Source: Ascidiaceihabitans donghaensis (lineage in GTDB: Bacteria; Pseudomonadota; Alphaproteobacteria; Rhodobacterales; Rhodobacteraceae). Taken from it: a stretch of 64,000 nt of DNA. Below the pieces are notes generated by a model. The model was not told where the DNA came from. It saw only the letters and a program-made list of their open reading frames with translations, and did no database searches. Within the stretch, counting starts at the first letter, position 1; each line of letters begins with the position of its first letter. The stretch is from assembly GCF_900302465.1 (NCBI RefSeq), contig NZ_OMOR01000001.1, positions 1,054,001-1,118,000 of the forward strand, written 5' to 3'. A program made the translations under genes and the position numbers. Shown piece by piece: positions 17,588-25,489 of the stretch.

Positions 17588-17823
17588 CAGAGTCGGCCCA
17601 AGATTTCGTCCCGCGTCTCAGTCACAGAGCCAGATTTCACACCGTCGATCCAAAGATCGATGTCCTTGCGATCCCAAAGTAGAGTGCCCTGTTTGAGTTC
17701 AACTGGGCGCACCGGACACGTTGCCTTGAAGTATTTCACTGGCAAACCCGTGTAGCTCGCGGCCTCAGATTGCTTCATCATGCGTTTGTCGATCACGCTG
17801 ATATTTAGATTGGTGGTAGCCAT
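17587..17823 (-). CDS. excisionase-like small HTH protein
   Basis: A 78-residue protein with an Xis/MerR-like winged helix: MMKQSEAASYTGLPVKYF followed by GTLLWDRKDIDLWIDGV, the layout of small excisionases that precede integrase genes. The ATG at 17823 is preferred to the longer frame beginning at 17904, since the domain starts shortly after it and the upstream gene ends at 17835. Its stop overlaps the integrase start by 4 bp, so both are probably made from one message and control excision of element C together. Confidence 0.7.
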   Translation of the reverse strand: MATTNLNISVIDKRMMKQSEAASYTGLPVKYFKATCPVRPVELKQGTLLWDRKDIDLWIDGVKSGSVTETRDEILGRL

Positions 17824-17834
17824 CGTGTCCCCCG

Positions 17835-18047
17835 TCAGTTTGCAGCCGTTCTCTCGCTTTCGCAGCTTTTGACTTTGGTCGCGTTCCTCTGGAACCGCTC
17901 CCAACCAGTCATAGTTAAGCGCTTCGTTTTTGCAGAGATTTCAACAAACTCCAGTTTTCCACTGTTCATTAACGCGCGAACTTGCGCTGCGCTTAGACCA
18001 ACCATTGAACCAAGTTCTTTGGGCGATAGTAGTTTCTCTTGAGCCAA
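17835..18047 (-). CDS. small HTH protein, first gene of the excision operon
   Basis: The 70-residue product reads LLSPKELGSMVGLSAAQVRALMNSGKL near its N-terminus, an AlpA/excisionase-like helix-turn-helix, then an EISAKTKRLTM strand pair. The start is taken as TTG at 18047 because AAAAGGAGAGAGG precedes it; a longer frame from 18152 would run through the regulatory region shared with the divergent XRE gene. It is followed after 11 bp by the next small HTH gene and the integrase. A role in excision control is inferred from position. Confidence 0.55.
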   Translation of the reverse strand: MAQEKLLSPKELGSMVGLSAAQVRALMNSGKLEFVEISAKTKRLTMTGWERFQRNATKVKSCESERTAAN

Positions 18048-18188
18048 ACCTCTCTCCTTTTCATTAGAAAGCGTGAATCGGGTTGATTGTGCGCACGTGC
18101 CGTGTTCCGATACGTAAACAAAATGAATAACGCTCATTTGTGCGTATAGCATTCATATGAACGTAAATGCAAGTGGAATGCCGCAACG
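18048..18188. promoter_or_regulatory. divergent control region with TTCATATGAA palindrome
   Basis: This 141-bp AT-rich gap separates the minus-strand excision/integrase operon from the plus-strand XRE regulator. It contains the perfect palindrome TTCATATGAA at 18152-18161, 28 bp before the XRE start. The layout, a repressor gene divergent from excision genes, is that of a prophage-like switch. The palindrome is a candidate operator; no experiment-like evidence is available from sequence. Confidence 0.4.
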
Positions 18189-18611
18189 ATGGCTGATCGT
18201 CCGTATGACTACTTAAGCGCCCTTGGTGCGCGCATAGCCATTGCGCGAAACGAATTGGCGGTATCGCAGGCGAAAATGGCCGAAGTGCTTGGCATCTCGC
18301 TCAGAGCGTATCAGAGCTATGAGCTTGGCAAGCGCTCGATCCCAGTTGAGGCGCTAGTAAAACTGCATCGAAAGTTCGATGTGGATCTGAACTGGATACT
18401 GCTTGGCGCAGAATCCGTGCGGCTTGAGCACGATCTCGCCAAATTGGAAGAATTTGAAGTAGCGTTGGATAAATTCTTGTCCGACAGCGAAACTAAACTG
18501 AAGAGTGAAAAACGCGGGGCAATAGCCGCACGTTGGTATCGGTCCTTCCTTGAAGGAAAGGAAATAGCAATGGATGACGTCCACACGTGGATCGAACTGT
18601 TGAGGGAGTAG
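18189..18611 (+). CDS. XRE-family transcriptional regulator
   Basis: A 140-residue repressor-like protein with an N-terminal HTH_3 domain: LGARIAIARNELAVSQAKMA, EVLGISLRAYQSYELGKRSI and PVEALVKLHRKFDVDLNWIL. The C-terminal 70 residues are helical and charged and may serve dimerization. It lacks a LexA-type self-cleavage domain. It is divergent from the excisionase/integrase genes of element C and likely represses them, its own promoter, or both. The membrane protein gene behind it starts 2 bp after its stop. Confidence 0.85.
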   Translation: MADRPYDYLSALGARIAIARNELAVSQAKMAEVLGISLRAYQSYELGKRSIPVEALVKLHRKFDVDLNWILLGAESVRLEHDLAKLEEFEVALDKFLSDSETKLKSEKRGAIAARWYRSFLEGKEIAMDDVHTWIELLRE

Positions 18612-18613
18612 AA

Positions 18614-18943
18614 ATGAACCTGAGGCAACCTGAGGCGTGGCAACGCCACCAACTTGCTGCAACCGAACGGATGCAGGCTGACATTGCTCGTTATACGCGA
18701 CCAGTAATGAACATCACCTGTACCTGCTCATTGTTTTATCTAATGACCTGGGGGCCGCTTTGCGCTTTTTGGGTTGCCGGGGAGATGCCATGGCTTCCTA
18801 TGATCGGAGTGGCCATCTCCGGTATCGTCATAGCGCTATCGTTTCCAGCTTTCGCATTGGCGCTCGGTATAGAACAATATTTTTGTCATCGGCTTCGCAA
18901 ACTCCGGTCGTCGACTGGAGCAAACACCACGTTATCCAATTGA
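18614..18943 (+). CDS. small membrane protein downstream of XRE regulator
   Basis: The start at 18614 follows GAGGGAG at the end of the upstream gene; the in-frame TTG at 18587 lies inside that gene. The 109-residue product has two hydrophobic segments (SLFYLMTWGPLCAFWVAG and LPMIGVAISGIVIALSFPA, FALALG) separated by a short turn, with a basic C-terminus RLRKLRSS. No family is recognised. It is co-transcribed with the regulator by position, so it may be an element maintenance or exclusion factor, but that is a guess. Confidence 0.55.
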   Translation: MNLRQPEAWQRHQLAATERMQADIARYTRPVMNITCTCSLFYLMTWGPLCAFWVAGEMPWLPMIGVAISGIVIALSFPAFALALGIEQYFCHRLRKLRSSTGANTTLSN

Positions 18944-19033
18944 AAAATAAAGGTTCGTTTTGGAAATGGTTTAGCATTGGCAAGAATTGTGCCTGCGTAG
19001 TAGCTTGAACGAATTATCGACCAAGGATCCACC

Positions 19034-20197
19034 GTGACAGATTTACCAAATAACGCCGTTGGCGGCACTCCAGATCGAATAAACATATCCGAGTTGCTGC
19101 TAGATGAAAGCAATCCTCGTTTTGGAGAGCTTGAGCGCGGAGTAGAGCAATCCCAACTTGTGGATTTGATAATCGACAAGTTTGGGATCGAAGATGTCGT
19201 TAGTTCACTGGCAATGAACGGCTTTTTTGCCGCAGAGCCGCTTGTTTGCGTTCGGCGTGCTGACGGTAAACTTGTGGTCAAAGAGGGGAACCGACGTCTT
19301 TGTGCGTGTATCGTCCTTACCGGAGACGCTCGAGCGGTACGCCAAGAAAAGTTGACTAACCGCGTTCAGAAGGCTTGGACCGAAAACGGAAGTCCCGCGA
19401 TTGAACCGATTCCCGTTCTAATTTTTGAGCAAGATGGACCGGCAGCCGAGACAATGCTGTCCTACTTAGGCGTACGCCATATTGCCTCAGCCCAACCTTG
19501 GGACTCATATGCTAAAGCGTCTTGGGTTGCGAAAATCACAGATGATACTGGCATGCCGGTTTCTAAAATTACTGAAATGATTGGGGACCAACACAGCACG
19601 GTTGTTCGACTTCTAGAAGGATACCGGTTCATCCGTCAGATGGTTGAAACAGGGCATTTTCAGCCAAGCGATAGCCAGAAACGAGGCAGAGGCAGCGTTT
19701 CTGAATACCCATTTTCTTGGGTTTACACCATTTTAGGATACAAGGCGACGAGGGACTTTTGCGGTCTGCAAGATAAGGTATCTGATAAGCCCAACCCCAT
19801 CCCAGAAACCAAGCTTGGAAACGCGGCTACAGTTGTTCAAGCAATGTTTGGTGACAGGAAAACAGGCCGTAGCTCCGCGATCGTCGACTCCCGCCAACTG
19901 GTAGACTTAGCCAAAGCACTTTCGGATCCTGATAAAGTGGCGCTTCTCAAGACAGGTAGCGATCTAGTCACTGTTTTGGACAAGACAAAACCAATTGAAA
20001 TCAAACTCGAAGAAAACCTTAGCAAAATCCGGTCAATACTCTCGGACTTGGTAGCATCCGTTTCGGAAACGCCGCCAGAAATTGAAACTGCAAAACAGCA
20101 CCTTGGCACATCCGTGAAAGTCAGATCTTCAGCTTCTGACTTAGCTAAACGTCTAAAAGAGATCGCGGACAAGGAATTCGAAGAAGATGACGACTGA
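19034..20197 (+). CDS. ParB/sulfiredoxin-like domain protein of the NotI-type module
   Basis: The N-terminal 110 residues show a ParB-like fold signature: a DESNPRFG segment, a region LAMNGFFAAEPLVCV, and the EGNRRLCA motif that in this superfamily lines the nucleotide site. The middle (VSKITEMIGDQHSTVVRLL) looks like the HTH of ParB proteins. The C-terminus is a charged coiled-coil-like tail ending EFEEDDD. Start GTG 19034 follows AAGGATCC. Its stop lies inside the next gene's start. The gene heads a four-gene module with a putative nuclease, a NotI-like enzyme and a cytosine methyltransferase; it is not a chromosome-partition ParB. Confidence 0.7.
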   Translation: MTDLPNNAVGGTPDRINISELLLDESNPRFGELERGVEQSQLVDLIIDKFGIEDVVSSLAMNGFFAAEPLVCVRRADGKLVVKEGNRRLCACIVLTGDARAVRQEKLTNRVQKAWTENGSPAIEPIPVLIFEQDGPAAETMLSYLGVRHIASAQPWDSYAKASWVAKITDDTGMPVSKITEMIGDQHSTVVRLLEGYRFIRQMVETGHFQPSDSQKRGRGSVSEYPFSWVYTILGYKATRDFCGLQDKVSDKPNPIPETKLGNAATVVQAMFGDRKTGRSSAIVDSRQLVDLAKALSDPDKVALLKTGSDLVTVLDKTKPIEIKLEENLSKIRSILSDLVASVSETPPEIETAKQHLGTSVKVRSSASDLAKRLKEIADKEFEEDDD

Positions 20198-21119
20198 TCA
20201 CTCATTTTTTTTGAGAGGACACCTCCTCAAGGTTTCCAAAGATGCCGATCAAGCTGAACTGGTGGCGTTGAGGTTAGGGAAATCTCGGGCAACTTCTGGT
20301 GTTCGGGATGATTCAATAGCTGATACGCTTGAAGAGAGCTACGCGGCAGAGGATGGGCTTGGTGAGGAAGCGTGGCAGTCTCTCGAGACTTCTATGGATA
20401 CGGCGTCTTCGCAAATTCTTGAAGAGCTAGAGCGGCGTTCGAAGGCGCTTGGCGAACTTTATCCATTTCGATTGGACGGAGACGTTTTGACTTACGAGCA
20501 GTCGGACTCTCTGGTTTATGAGTTTCTGCTTTGCACATCACTTACACCGAGTCTGACGACAGGTCGTTTTAAAGATTTCCCTCGTCAGTTCGAAAGGCTT
20601 GCAACAGTACTGACAGCCAATTTTTTAGGGCCAAATACGGGCCACTGTCACATAGGTTTTCCGAATGAAAACAAGCGGTTTAAGAAGGCGGTAGGCGTTG
20701 CGATTGCGAACAGTGGTGAGTTACGTTGGCAACCTGATGATGATCTACCAGACGAAGGTCCTCGCCAGGGAGACGAAGGTGTCGACTACATCGTTTGGAA
20801 AGATTTTGGATGTGGAAGAGCAATTGGACAGCCCTTTTATTTTGGTCAATGCGCTTGCGGCAACGATTGGGACGGCAAGTTGAACGACGTCTCAGAAAAA
20901 TTCTTCAAGTGGTTCTCGACGCTTAAGGTAAGCCCAGCTAAGGTTTTCGCGGTTCCATTTGTGATACCAGACAACAAGCTCAAAGAAGTCGCGCGGGACG
21001 CGGGGATCGTAATGGATCGGCTTCGCCTCGTGCGTGCAGTGGCAGCGGGGGAGCATTTCGATCTAGATTTATGGAAAGAAAAATTGTTTGAAACAATGTG
21101 TTTGGTCGCCGCTGCCTAA
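20187..21119 (+). CDS. putative PD-(D/E)XK-type nuclease of the NotI-type module
   Basis: A 310-residue protein I cannot place in a named family. The visible signature is GDEGVDYIVWKDFGCGRAIG followed by FYFGQCACGNDWDGK (about residues 190-235), which fits a D...(E/Q)xK nuclease core with Asp in GVD and Gln in GQC; proteins with a GDGGVD-VAWR-GQC pattern occur beside restriction genes. The N-terminal 130 residues are mostly helical and acidic. The ATG overlaps the end of the ParB-like gene by 11 bp. It may be an accessory restriction nuclease or a regulator; nuclease activity is inferred, not shown. Confidence 0.5.
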   Translation: MTTDHSFFLRGHLLKVSKDADQAELVALRLGKSRATSGVRDDSIADTLEESYAAEDGLGEEAWQSLETSMDTASSQILEELERRSKALGELYPFRLDGDVLTYEQSDSLVYEFLLCTSLTPSLTTGRFKDFPRQFERLATVLTANFLGPNTGHCHIGFPNENKRFKKAVGVAIANSGELRWQPDDDLPDEGPRQGDEGVDYIVWKDFGCGRAIGQPFYFGQCACGNDWDGKLNDVSEKFFKWFSTLKVSPAKVFAVPFVIPDNKLKEVARDAGIVMDRLRLVRAVAAGEHFDLDLWKEKLFETMCLVAAA

Positions 21120-21205
21120 GATGCGTAATCCAAATTCTGAATAAGCGCCTATCTGTTGAAGAATCCTTTGAAAGTAGGTTTGGTGTAGGAAAGAGGAAGC
21201 TACCT

Positions 21206-22135
21206 GTGCCAACAAAAGTTATTGAATTTCATGGGTTTCAGCCACTTACCGCTGAAAGCAAAGAATTTGCTTCGCGGAGATGGTGCCCGTTCGTCGATGA
21301 TAAGTGCAAGAAATCGCAGAGTGGTGGTGCCTGTGCACTTCAAGCACCTAATGCCAATCCAGTCATCATTTGTCCAAATCGGTTATACGGCAATCAGTTC
21401 GAGGTCATTTGGCGCATTGCTCGACAAACGTTTGGCCGTGATACTGATTTGCTCACTGACTTAGAAGCGGAAAACCGACGCCGGAATGGAACGTTAACCG
21501 GGCGTGAAGTGGTTGTTTTTGGGCAAGGCTACAGTGGCGAAGTCGGTATCAAGGCACCATCGGCCGAGGGGGAGTCCGGGTCGTTTAAGGTGGATTTCTT
21601 GCTTACGTCTGTGGGTCCTGATCTGGAACCTTTGGCAATAGTAGCGGTCGAGGTGCAGACCATTGACACCACCAATAGCTACAAGAAAGCATCAATAGAC
21701 TATTACGCTGAACAACCCCATCCGAGCAAATGGGGAGAGGGGGGTACAAACGCCGGTTTCAACTGGGAGAACGTGACTAAACGTATCTTACCGCAGATTA
21801 TCTACAAAGGGCACGCACTTCGCCGCGAGAAGTTGGCACTTCATGGACTATTCTTTGTGCTGCCAGAACCTGTCTTGCAGAAAATCCGAACTCGCATTGG
21901 TAGCTCATTGCTGGAATACCCGAAGGGCCCTGGCACTGTAACATTTCATTCCTACCAGCTGGCTGAGTCCTGGTCGGGGGCAGAACGACCGATAGAACTT
22001 GTCACCGAGTTTACTACGACTGTTGAACAAATCGCTTTCGCATTTGTTTCGCCCCAAAACTTGCCGCCTTTAGGTATCTATGAAGATACAATCGCAGCGA
22101 AGTTAGCTGCGTTAAGCCGGAAGACGGCTTTGTAA
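21206..22135 (+). CDS. NotI-family type II restriction endonuclease
   Basis: The protein carries the hallmarks of NotI: an N-terminal VIEFHGF segment, a four-cysteine metal site (C27, C34, C43, C56 in CPFVDDKC...GGAC...VIICPNR) and the catalytic stretch with Asp in FKVDFLL and E149-V-Q151-T followed by SYKKA, matching NotI's EIQT-x-SYK pattern. NotI cuts the 8-bp site GCGGCCGC; this homolog's site is unknown. GTG at 21206 is preferred because AAGAGGAAG precedes it and the family begins there; the frame is open back to GTG 21098. The cytosine methyltransferase is convergent, 15 bp away. Confidence 0.85.
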   Translation: MPTKVIEFHGFQPLTAESKEFASRRWCPFVDDKCKKSQSGGACALQAPNANPVIICPNRLYGNQFEVIWRIARQTFGRDTDLLTDLEAENRRRNGTLTGREVVVFGQGYSGEVGIKAPSAEGESGSFKVDFLLTSVGPDLEPLAIVAVEVQTIDTTNSYKKASIDYYAEQPHPSKWGEGGTNAGFNWENVTKRILPQIIYKGHALRREKLALHGLFFVLPEPVLQKIRTRIGSSLLEYPKGPGTVTFHSYQLAESWSGAERPIELVTEFTTTVEQIAFAFVSPQNLPPLGIYEDTIAAKLAALSRKTAL

Positions 22136-22150
22136 CCTCAAGTATGGCAG

Positions 22151-23290
22151 TTAACCCATAGCGACTTGACGTTCTGGGTGGCCTTCTGAGCTGGCCTCAG
22201 CGGTCAAAATTGCTTTTCCGATACATTTTCCTAGAAGCGGAGGCACGGCATTACCTACTTGAACAAATTGCTCTGTTCTGGGCCCAGAAAAGTGAAACCA
22301 ATCCGGAAATGATTGTAACCGTGCTGCCTCACGAACGGTGATGCTACGATCCTGCTCTGGATGGATGTAGGCACCCCAATGGATATCACACTTGGTTAGA
22401 ACGGTGCAGGATTGGCTCTCCCACTTCATTCGGCCATATCGCTTTGTGTGATCGCTTCGCTTCGCACGTTTCATACCTGCGGGTAAGAGTTCAAATGGTA
22501 CATCTCGCCAGCTCCCGCCTTGAGGAATGTGCTTCATACGCTCCAAGTTGATCGCACCCAACTTTGAAGCCGAGTGATTGTGAACCTTTCTAGAACCCTG
22601 CCGCAATTCAATTTGATACGCAGACGAAGCTGGGATTCGGTATTTGCTAATCCCTTTGTCTTCTCCGTTCGCCAAAACCGGCAAGTCGTAGAGTGCATCT
22701 CTAATCGTAGTGAAAGCCTTTAGGTCTTGCCCATGGGTTTTCTCAGGCCACACAATGGGCGCACCAACTCGATTGCCTATGAAGACAACACGTCGACGTT
22801 CTTGTGGGACGCCATATTCTTCCGCGCGCAAAATTTGGGCTTCAACGTTGTACCCCAAGCTCCGAATGCCAGCCAAGACGGCTTGGAAAGCTTCGCCCTC
22901 TCCTGCAGACATAATACCAGTAACGTTTTCCATAACCAGCCATTTGGGCATTAGGCCTTCAACAATTCGCAGGTACTCTTTGAAGAGGTGACTCCGTTCA
23001 TCATGCATACCGCGTTGGTGATTGTAGACTGAGTAGCCTTGGCAAGGTGGTCCACCTGCAAGGACATCTAGTTCGAATTTCTTTAGCCCCGTCGCTTCCA
23101 GAAAATCTTGCGCTGAAAGTTCAAAGATCGAGCCCGGCAGGAACCTTGCCTCCGGATGTGTTGAGGCGAAAGTTGCTCCCGCATGCAGGTCAATATCGTT
23201 TCCAGCCAAAACTTTGAAACCAGCTTGACGCATTCCTTCAGACAAGCCTCCTGCACCGCAAAAGAGATCGATTACCGTTGGTCCGCTCAT
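22151..23290 (-). CDS. C5 cytosine DNA methyltransferase
   Basis: The modification partner of the NotI-like enzyme. Conserved motifs are in standard order: I DLFCGAGGLSEG, IV GGPPCQGYS with the catalytic Cys, VI ENVTGI, VIII QERRRVVFIG and X QVGNAVPPLLG. A recognition region of about 120 residues lies between VIII and X. ATG 23290 is chosen (MSGPTVIDLFCG) since family members begin just before motif I; the frame remains open to 23371. At 379 residues it is complete. It would protect the cognate site at the 5 position of cytosine. Confidence 0.9.
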   Translation of the reverse strand: MSGPTVIDLFCGAGGLSEGMRQAGFKVLAGNDIDLHAGATFASTHPEARFLPGSIFELSAQDFLEATGLKKFELDVLAGGPPCQGYSVYNHQRGMHDERSHLFKEYLRIVEGLMPKWLVMENVTGIMSAGEGEAFQAVLAGIRSLGYNVEAQILRAEEYGVPQERRRVVFIGNRVGAPIVWPEKTHGQDLKAFTTIRDALYDLPVLANGEDKGISKYRIPASSAYQIELRQGSRKVHNHSASKLGAINLERMKHIPQGGSWRDVPFELLPAGMKRAKRSDHTKRYGRMKWESQSCTVLTKCDIHWGAYIHPEQDRSITVREAARLQSFPDWFHFSGPRTEQFVQVGNAVPPLLGKCIGKAILTAEASSEGHPERQVAMG

Positions 23291-23498
23291 AGAACACCTG
23301 CCATCAGGAAACTTTGTAGAGACATTTGGGGAAGCACCCGCATACTGATCGCCCTTTTTTTCTTCATACAATCAGTTGTGTCGCCGCAAATCAATATCAT
23401 CGCCACTATTGCCCCTATGTTCTCAATTTGTTCTTATCGTTGATCTGTCAATTCAGCAATGCCATACGTTGCCAATACAACTGTTTTCCAGTTAGCGC

Positions 23499-23984
23499 TC
23501 AATGCGTCATCCCCCTGTCCATCTCGACCTCCCGCGCTTCTAGCTCTGTCTCAGCCTCTCTTCGGCGTCCTTCGCTAAGCTCAAGCTCCTGCTCAACTGT
23601 TCGTCGAGCGTCGCGTAGCTCGCTTCCTCGTTCAACAATCCACGCAATGCTTTCAGTGACACGGCTTGCGAACGAATGAGCAGCGTCACGCATTGTGCGA
23701 TACCATCCATCTGGCGCTGCATCTTGGTCGTCGAGCGTTCCTCTAACCCGCTCAATTCCTTTGCTGAGACCTCGCAGGCCGTCACCAACCGCTCGACGCA
23801 GGCGAGCAAGTCGCGTTCTAAGGCTGTCAGGGGTGTCGTCATCTAGTTCTCCTCGATCTTGATGCATGTCACTGATCTGCCGCCCATCGTGCAGGTTCTC
23901 AGGCGCGTCTTGGTCGGGTCCAGTACCAGCCATGTCCCGTCCTCCCTGTCGATCCGTGTCAGGCCCAAGTCCGTCATCTCGGAG
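23499..23984 (-). pseudogene. 3' part of relaxase frame beyond an internal stop
   Basis: Reading the relaxase frame past the TAG at 23985-23987 gives a further open stretch of about 160 codons to 23499. It continues in the same composition (acidic, Arg-rich, helical) with NLHDGRQISDMHQDRG and RLARLRRAVGDGLRGL. No frameshift is needed. This reads as the C-terminal part of a longer relaxase of roughly 500 residues cut by one nonsense codon. An alternative is that it is a separate protein starting at ATG 23933; no good ribosome site supports that. Confidence 0.5.
23540..23842 (-). CDS. MbeD/MobD-like mobilization entry-exclusion protein
   Basis: A 100-residue helical protein: ALERDLLACVERLVTACEV at the N-terminus matches the start of MbeD/MobD proteins of ColE1-like plasmids, followed by coiled-coil heptads to the end. 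It begins directly at the stop of the MbeB-like gene and overlaps the 3' part of the relaxase frame in a different phase, as mbeD does within mbeA in ColE1. The family acts in mobilization or entry exclusion. The overlap with a second same-strand frame makes the call less certain, but codon patterns favour it. Confidence 0.6.
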   Translation of the reverse strand: MTTPLTALERDLLACVERLVTACEVSAKELSGLEERSTTKMQRQMDGIAQCVTLLIRSQAVSLKALRGLLNEEASYATLDEQLSRSLSLAKDAEERLRQS

Positions 23985-24271
23985 CTAGTCAGCAGCAGCG
24001 TCCAGAGCAAGCTCGCGGCCATCATCGAGACGATCCCCGCCAAGAACGTGCCCGTGATCAGCCAGGGCGAGATCGTCAGCCAGCTCTTGTTCTGTCGCAG
24101 AAAGGTGCGGGTATCGCTCTCGATTGTACGCTGCGCGCTGGTCGCAATGCTGTTCAAATCGGTTCTGAAGCTCTCCAGCTGGGATGCCATCGAGGCGGCG
24201 TAGTCCTGCCGGATCGTGTCCAGTTCCGCGTTCAGTTTCTCGCTCAGTCGAGTCGGCTTGCCAGTCTTCAT
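23843..24271 (-). CDS. MbeB-like mobilization membrane protein
   Basis: The 142-residue protein has an N-terminal coiled coil (about 1-65, LSEKLNAELDTIRQDYAASM), one strong membrane segment (about 70-95, WLITGTFLAGIVSMMAASLL) and a short C-terminal domain with TCTMGGRSVTCIKI. MbeB/MobB proteins stabilise the relaxosome and link it to the membrane. It overlaps the 3' end of the relaxase gene by 287 bp in another frame and abuts the MbeD-like gene, the nested order known from ColE1. Unlike the relaxase it has no stop, so it may still be made. Confidence 0.7.
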   Translation of the reverse strand: MKTGKPTRLSEKLNAELDTIRQDYAASMASQLESFRTDLNSIATSAQRTIESDTRTFLRQNKSWLTISPWLITGTFLAGIVSMMAASLLWTLLLTSSEMTDLGLTRIDREDGTWLVLDPTKTRLRTCTMGGRSVTCIKIEEN

Positions 24272-25022
24272 GGAATATCTTTCCTTTCAAACGCCAGCGC
24301 TCGCCGGTGTCGGGGTCTTGGGCGGTCAGGTAGGCTTTGCCCGCGCGTGGGATATCGAAGCCTGCATCGACGAGCGCGTCGAGCATGCTTGCGCGGTCAG
24401 TGATCAGGCCGACGCTAATCTGGTCTTGCAGCCACGCGTGCAGCTCGTCTCGTCCCTGAGCGCGGGTCGGGGTTTCGATGGTGTCACGGACCTCTTGCGT
24501 GCGCTCCAGCTCCATCGGATCTGCCCAGCCGTGGCGCTGGTTCATCACGTCGCGCAGGCTGTCGAAGGCCTTCTCAAATCCGGGCGGCGCTATGTTAAGA
24601 CTGCGGCCCGAGGTCAGCTCCAAGCGCGGCGTGCAAAAGTGAAGCTCGACGCGGTCTTCGTGGGTATGTCGGACCCAAAGCACGTCATATTGCGTCGGGT
24701 CCAGCCCCGCGAAGGCCAGACGCTCGAAATGGTCCATGACCTCGGCCTGCTGCTCCTCGGTCGGGGCATCCTCGGCGGCAAAGCTAATCACGCCCGCGCG
24801 GTAGGTCCACTGGTGGCGGCTGGCGTCGATGAGTGCTTCGGTGCGGTCGGGATTGCCGCGCAGGACCTCCGGTAATGGTTCGCGTGTGACGGTCATCGGT
24901 TGGCCATCTGCATCGCGGATCAGGTCGCGGTTGTCGTCATGGGCCAGCACCTTGTCCGCCACGAGGTAGCCAACCGGCCCTGCGCCCGCGCCTTTGCCGT
25001 TGCGGAAGAACTTGATCAGCAT
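23985..25022 (-). CDS. mobA: ColE1-type relaxase, truncated by in-frame stop
   Basis: DNA-nicking relaxase that would open element C at oriT for transfer by a helper's conjugation machinery. The N-terminal part includes GYLVADKVLA and the HTHEDRVELHF metal/catalytic motif (about residues 133-143), followed by LELTSGRSLNIAPPGFE. The frame ends with ...ELALDAAAD and TAG, but the same frame stays open for another 160 codons, so the protein has probably lost its C-terminal third. The nickase core is present; activity of the short form is uncertain. It overlaps mobC by 7 bp. Confidence 0.75.
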   Translation of the reverse strand: MLIKFFRNGKGAGAGPVGYLVADKVLAHDDNRDLIRDADGQPMTVTREPLPEVLRGNPDRTEALIDASRHQWTYRAGVISFAAEDAPTEEQQAEVMDHFERLAFAGLDPTQYDVLWVRHTHEDRVELHFCTPRLELTSGRSLNIAPPGFEKAFDSLRDVMNQRHGWADPMELERTQEVRDTIETPTRAQGRDELHAWLQDQISVGLITDRASMLDALVDAGFDIPRAGKAYLTAQDPDTGERWRLKGKIFHEDWQADSTERETERGTGHDPAGLRRLDGIPAGELQNRFEQHCDQRAAYNRERYPHLSATEQELADDLALADHGHVLGGDRLDDGRELALDAAAD

Positions 25023-25489
25023 CTGCGCGCGGCCTCGACGATCTGGGCGAGCTGGCGTTCGATGGTCAGCAAGCGGCGGGCAACGGTCAACGCGTCGAGG
25101 TCGACACGGCCCGCGAGCATCGCGCGGTTCAGCCAGCGCGCGATTTGGTTGAGGTTGCCCCCGATGCGCCCGACGGCCAGCACAAGCGCGGGGTCAACGC
25201 GGGGGATGGGCTTGCGACGGCGGGCCTCCGTCAGGCCAAGCGCCTCGCGCAGCAAGGTCGCAGCAGGCAGGCCAGCGGCCTCAGCTTTGGCGCGCAGCTG
25301 GGCCTTCTCGGACGTGGTGCACCGAAAGACAAAGGTTTCGGTCAGTGGCTCTTTGGTGCGGGATTTCCCCGCGCCTGTGGGGTTCGAAGGGGAGGCGTGC
25401 CGCCCCTCGCAAGGTCCCGTGTCAGCAGCGCCAGCGTATGACATGGGTCGCCTTGCTGTTTGCTCTTCTGTCGGATCGGTTGCGGTCAT
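25016..25489 (-). CDS. mobC: MobC-like relaxosome accessory protein
   Basis: A 157-residue protein with a ribbon-helix-helix-type N-terminal half (TETFVFRCTTSEKAQLRAKA) and the MobC signature RIGGNLNQIARWLNRAML. It binds oriT and helps the relaxase melt DNA. The ATG at 25489 overlaps the stop of the upstream gene (ATGA), which supports this start against a longer frame from 25579. The order replication-type gene, mobC, mobA, mbeB, mbeD is that of small mobilizable plasmids and IMEs. Confidence 0.85.
   Translation of the reverse strand: MTATDPTEEQTARRPMSYAGAADTGPCEGRHASPSNPTGAGKSRTKEPLTETFVFRCTTSEKAQLRAKAEAAGLPAATLLREALGLTEARRRKPIPRVDPALVLAVGRIGGNLNQIARWLNRAMLAGRVDLDALTVARRLLTIERQLAQIVEAARRC

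Noticed and set aside
19034-20197. Plasmid or chromosome partition ParB
   Set aside because: No ParA gene is adjacent and the neighbours are restriction genes; only the N-terminal ParB-like fold is shared.
23499-23933. Independent 144-residue gene
   Set aside because: It is in phase with the relaxase upstream and continues its composition, so it is better read as the severed relaxase C-terminus. The overlapping MbeD-like frame is the more credible gene there.
24216-24875. Long plus-strand frame opposite the relaxase gene
   Set aside because: Antisense to a gene with clear catalytic motifs; GC-rich shadow frame.
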